From positions 62,001-126,000 of the forward strand of contig NZ_LIXJ01000020.1 in the NCBI RefSeq assembly GCF_001905795.1: a stretch of DNA of 64,000 bases, given 5' to 3'. This document shows positions 61,610 through 64,000 of the stretch, piece after piece. This DNA comes from Streptomyces sp. CB01580. GTDB lineage: Bacteria; Actinomycetota; Actinomycetes; Streptomycetales; Streptomycetaceae. The translations under genes were made by a program, and so were the position numbers. Under the pieces are notes generated by a model. That model ran no database searches and was not told the DNA's origin. It was given only the letters and a program-made list of their open reading frames with translations. The stretch's first letter is position 1; the number at the start of each line of letters is the position of its first letter.

Positions 61610-62392
61610 TCAGGCACGCTGGCTGCTCACCGCGACGACCTCGCCCGTCATGTACGAGGAGTAGCCGCTGGCGAGGAAGACGATGACGTTGGCGACCTCC
61701 CACGGTTCGGCGTACCGGCCGAACGCCTCCTTCTCGGTCAGTTCGTCGAGGAGCTCGGCGGAGGTGACCTTCACCAGGTGCGGATGCATGGCGAGGCTGG
61801 GGGCGACGGCGTTGACGCGTACGCCGTACTCGGCGGCCTCGATCGCGGCGCACCGGGTGAGCGCCATGACGCCCGCCTTGGCCGCCGCGTAGTGGGCCTG
61901 GCCGCTCTGGGCGCGCCAGCCGACGACGGAGGCGTTGTTGACGACGACGCCGCCGCGCCCCGCCGCCCGCAGCGAGCGCAGGGCGGCCCGGGTGCAGCGG
62001 AAGGTGCCGTTCAGGGTGACGTCGAGGACCTTGGTCCACTGCTCGTCGGTCATCTCGGTGAGCGGCGCGGTGCCGCCGAGGCCGGCGTTGTTGACGACGA
62101 TGTCGAGTCCGCCGTGGGTGCGTTCGGCGAGCGCGAGAAGGGCCCGGACCTGCGCCTCGTCGGTGACGTCGCAGGGCAGTGCGGCGACGCGGTCGGCGCC
62201 GAACTCCCCGGCGAGGGCGCGCTCCGTCTCGCCGAGGCGGCGGGCGTGCGCGTCCCCGATGACGACGCGCGCGCCCTCCTCCAGGAATCTGCGGGCGGTG
62301 GCGCCGCCGATTCCGGTGCCCGCGGCGGCGGTGACGACCGCGCTCCGGCCGGCCAGCAGCCCGTGTCCGGGTTCGTACTGCGGTGCGCTCAC
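61610..62392 (-). CDS. ipdF: short-chain dehydrogenase (IpdF-like)
   Basis: A 260-residue SDR. The nucleotide motif SAVVTAAAGTGIGGATARRFLEEGARVVIGD has the unusual TAAAGTGIG form that I remember for IpdF (Rv3559c), the 5-hydroxy-HIP-CoA dehydrogenase. NNAGLGG, catalytic Ser (NNASVVGW) and YAAAKAGVMAL follow. GTG 62390-62392 with GAGGAGG upstream is the start; the longer frame to 62464 reaches into operator 2. Its TGA stop coincides with the target duplication of the 163-bp element, and the protein end (EVVAVSSQRA) looks intact. Confidence 0.85.
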   Translation of the reverse strand: MSAPQYEPGHGLLAGRSAVVTAAAGTGIGGATARRFLEEGARVVIGDAHARRLGETERALAGEFGADRVAALPCDVTDEAQVRALLALAERTHGGLDIVVNNAGLGGTAPLTEMTDEQWTKVLDVTLNGTFRCTRAALRSLRAAGRGGVVVNNASVVGWRAQSGQAHYAAAKAGVMALTRCAAIEAAEYGVRVNAVAPSLAMHPHLVKVTSAELLDELTEKEAFGRYAEPWEVANVIVFLASGYSSYMTGEVVAVSSQRA

Positions 62393-62456
62393 GCCCGTGC
62401 CTCCTCGGTCCCGGTCCGCGGGGTTCTCGACGGTGCCCAGCCCGTACGTTAACCTA

Positions 62457-62472
62457 CCAAACACTTGTTAGG
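62457..62472. promoter_or_regulatory. KstR2-like operator 2 in the divergent ipdF/hydratase promoter
   Basis: CCAAACACTTGTTAGG; on the other strand CCTAACAAGTGTTTGG, one base different from operator 1. The 14-mer ACCAAACACTTGTT (62456-62469) fits the mycobacterial KstR2 motif AnCAAGnnCTTGnT with one mismatch. It lies 64 bp before the ipdF-like start and 13 bp before the hydratase start. Confidence 0.8.
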
Positions 62473-62485
62473 GAAGGATGAGCCG

Positions 62486-63490
62486 ATGCCCGATGCCCAC
62501 GAGACGTCCGCCGGTCGCCCCCACACCGACACCGACGACGAGACCGGCACCGACACCGACGAGGTCGTGCTGTACGAACGACGGGGCCCCGTCGCGTACG
62601 TGACGCTGAACCGCCCGCGCTACCGCAACGCGCAGAACTCGGCGATGACCTACGCCCTGGACGCCGCGTTCTACCGGGCCGCCGAGGACTCCGAGGTGAA
62701 GGTCGTCGTGCTGGGCGGTGCCGGGGACCACTTCTCGGCGGGCCACGACATCGGCTCCCCCGGGCGCGACGCCCATCTGCCGTTCCGGCGCCGGGCGGGG
62801 CTGTGGTGGGACCACTCCGACAAGGCGGGCGCGGAGAGCCGCTTCGCCCGCGAGGCGGAGGTGTATCTCGGCATGTGCAGGCGCTGGCGCGAACTGCCGA
62901 AGCCGGTCGTCGCCGCCGTCCACGGGGCGTGCGTGGCGGGCGGGCTGATGCTCGCCTGGGTCTGTGACCTGATCGTGGCGAGCGAGGACGCCTTCTTCGC
63001 CGATCCGGTGGTCCGGATGGGCATCCCCGGTGTCGAGTACTTCGCGCACCCGTGGGTGATGCCGCCCCGGATCGCGAAGGAGTTCCTGTACACCGGCGAC
63101 CGGATGAGTGCCCGCCGCGCCTACGAGATCGGCATGGTGAACAAGGTGGTGGCGCGCGACGGACTCGCCGCCGCCACCGAGGATCTGGCCCTCCGGATCG
63201 CGCGGATGCCGCGTCTGGGGCTGGCGCTCACCAAGCGCGCGGTCAACCAGGCCGAGGACCTCCAGGGGCTGCACACCGGCCTCGACTCGGTCTTCGGGCT
63301 GCACCACCTGGCGCACGCGCACAACGCGGAGACGGCACAGGACCCGCTCGGGGGCATGGACGTCGCCTCGATGAAGCGGGCGGGGAACACGGAACCGCCG
63401 GACACGGCGGGGACAGGAGCGCGGGCGCACACGGCGGAGACTGCGGGACGGGCGGGCGCGGCGGAGGCGGCGGGACGGGCGGAGGGCTGA
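62486..63490 (+). CDS. enoyl-CoA hydratase family protein
   Basis: A 334-residue crotonase-fold protein. The core (about residues 28-285) has VLYERRGPVAYVTLNRPRYRNAQN, KVVVLGGAGDHFSAGHDIGS, VVAAVHGACVAGGLMLAWVCDLIVASEDAFFADPVVRMG and ARRAYEIGMVNKVV. A 25-residue acidic Thr/Asp N-terminus and a 45-residue Ala/Gly/Thr-rich C-terminal tail are low complexity. Exact reaction unknown; it probably acts on a ring-opened acyl-CoA. ATG 62486 has AAGGATGA upstream; its stop overlaps the start of the dehydrogenase (TGATG). Confidence 0.88.
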   Translation: MPDAHETSAGRPHTDTDDETGTDTDEVVLYERRGPVAYVTLNRPRYRNAQNSAMTYALDAAFYRAAEDSEVKVVVLGGAGDHFSAGHDIGSPGRDAHLPFRRRAGLWWDHSDKAGAESRFAREAEVYLGMCRRWRELPKPVVAAVHGACVAGGLMLAWVCDLIVASEDAFFADPVVRMGIPGVEYFAHPWVMPPRIAKEFLYTGDRMSARRAYEIGMVNKVVARDGLAAATEDLALRIARMPRLGLALTKRAVNQAEDLQGLHTGLDSVFGLHHLAHAHNAETAQDPLGGMDVASMKRAGNTEPPDTAGTGARAHTAETAGRAGAAEAAGRAEG

Positions 63491-64000
63491 TGGACCTGTC
63501 GTGCACCGCCGACGAGGAGGCGTTCCGGGCCGAGGCCCGGACATGGCTGCGGGCCCACGTGCCCGACGAGCCGCTGCCGTCCCTGGAGACCGCCGAGGGC
63601 TTCGCCGCGCACCGGGAATGGGAGGCGCGGCTGCACGCGGACCGCTGGTCGGTCGTCTCCTGGCCGCACGCGTACGGCGGGCGGGGCCTCGGCCTCTTCC
63701 ACTGGCTGGCCTTCGAGGAGGAGTACTACGCGGCCGGCGCCCCCGGCCGGGTCTCGCAGAACGGCATCCATCTGCTGGCCCCCACCCTCTTCGACCACGG
63801 CACCGAGGAGCAGCGGGCCCGGATCCTGCCGTCGATGGCGAGCGGCGAGGTGATCTGGGCGCAGGCGTGGTCCGAACCGGAGGCGGGCTCGGACCTGGCG
63901 TCGCTGCGGTCGCGGGCGGTGCGCACGGAGGGCGGCTGGCTGCTGTCGGGGCAGAAGACCTGGTCCTCGCGGGCGGCGTTCGCGGACCGGGCGTTCGGCA
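63490..64000 (+). CDS. acyl-CoA dehydrogenase (cut by window edge)
   Basis: The first 170 residues of an FAD acyl-CoA dehydrogenase: DEEAFRAEARTWLRAHVP (N-terminal helix), WPHAYGGRGLGLFHWLAFEEEYYAAGAP, NGIHLLAPTLFDHGTEEQRARILPSMASGEVIWAQAWSEPEAGSDLASLRSRA (FAD-binding WSEPEAGSD motif) and GWLLSGQKTWSS. The catalytic base lies beyond the edge. The WSEPEAGSD variant is typical of the steroid-type heteromeric ACADs (FadE26-34 group), which fits the cluster. It is translationally coupled to the hydratase gene. Confidence 0.9.
   Translation, partial: MDLSCTADEEAFRAEARTWLRAHVPDEPLPSLETAEGFAAHREWEARLHADRWSVVSWPHAYGGRGLGLFHWLAFEEEYYAAGAPGRVSQNGIHLLAPTLFDHGTEEQRARILPSMASGEVIWAQAWSEPEAGSDLASLRSRAVRTEGGWLLSGQKTWSSRAAFADRAFG

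Overview
The window is high-GC actinobacterial chromosome, almost certainly from a Streptomyces. The evidence is the very high G+C at third codon positions, a string of Streptomyces-type genes (SPW_0924-type micropeptide, DUF6343, ANTAR response regulator, GPP34 protein, XRE regulator/flavoprotein pair) and a secreted trypsin close to the Streptomyces griseus trypsin. Both ends cut through genes.

Layout. 0-14.7 kb is mostly housekeeping: an ADP-ribosylglycohydrolase fragment, TPR protein, coaE, a PAC2 protein, a secreted beta-helix (pectate-lyase-like) protein, rpsA with a strong promoter, a methyltransferase, hrpB, a DUF3068 membrane protein and a secreted transglycosylase. 14.7-27.3 kb holds polA, a YdeP-type molybdopterin oxidoreductase, a hotdog thioesterase and a complete branched-chain amino-acid ABC operon (livKHMGF). 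27.4-30.6 kb holds an ANTAR response regulator, an odd tRNA with anticodon CAA but a short variable loop, a free-standing HTH-LAGLIDADG protein and pyruvate kinase. 30.7-36.2 kb holds a SIMPL protein, a Tat-exported 5'-nucleotidase, a THEP1-like NTPase, a zinc alcohol dehydrogenase and a GPP34 protein. 36.2-42.0 kb holds a two-gene operon resembling the first two desferrioxamine genes (amino-acid decarboxylase plus FAD N-hydroxylase, without acyltransferase or synthetase) and pepN. 42.4-50.9 kb is accessory: an XRE regulator with two small Cys-rich proteins, a divergent flavoprotein, chorismate mutase, an AraC regulator divergent from a GH35 beta-galactosidase, trypsin, and a zincin with a C-terminal zinc ribbon.

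50.9-64 kb is best read as a catabolic regulon for steroid C/D rings (HIP-CoA). It contains an OYE-type oxidoreductase, an SDR, enoyl-CoA hydratase, ipdA-ipdB-ipdC, thiolase (fadA6-like), a TetR regulator (kstR2-like), an ipdF-like SDR, a second hydratase and an acyl-CoA dehydrogenase running off the edge. A DEAD-box helicase and a cold-shock gene lie in the middle. The two divergent promoters carry nearly identical 16-bp operators (15 of 16 positions) that match the mycobacterial KstR2 motif with few changes, which ties the two halves together.

Other structure: two copies of an exactly 163-bp inverted-repeat element, each flanked by a 3-bp target duplication (one uses the stop codon of the ipdF-like gene); a second MITE-like element near coaE; several intergenic tandem arrays; and an apparent flip of strand composition (C-rich to G-rich plus strand) near 28-29 kb that includes non-coding DNA. 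Statements about families come from memory; no searches were run.
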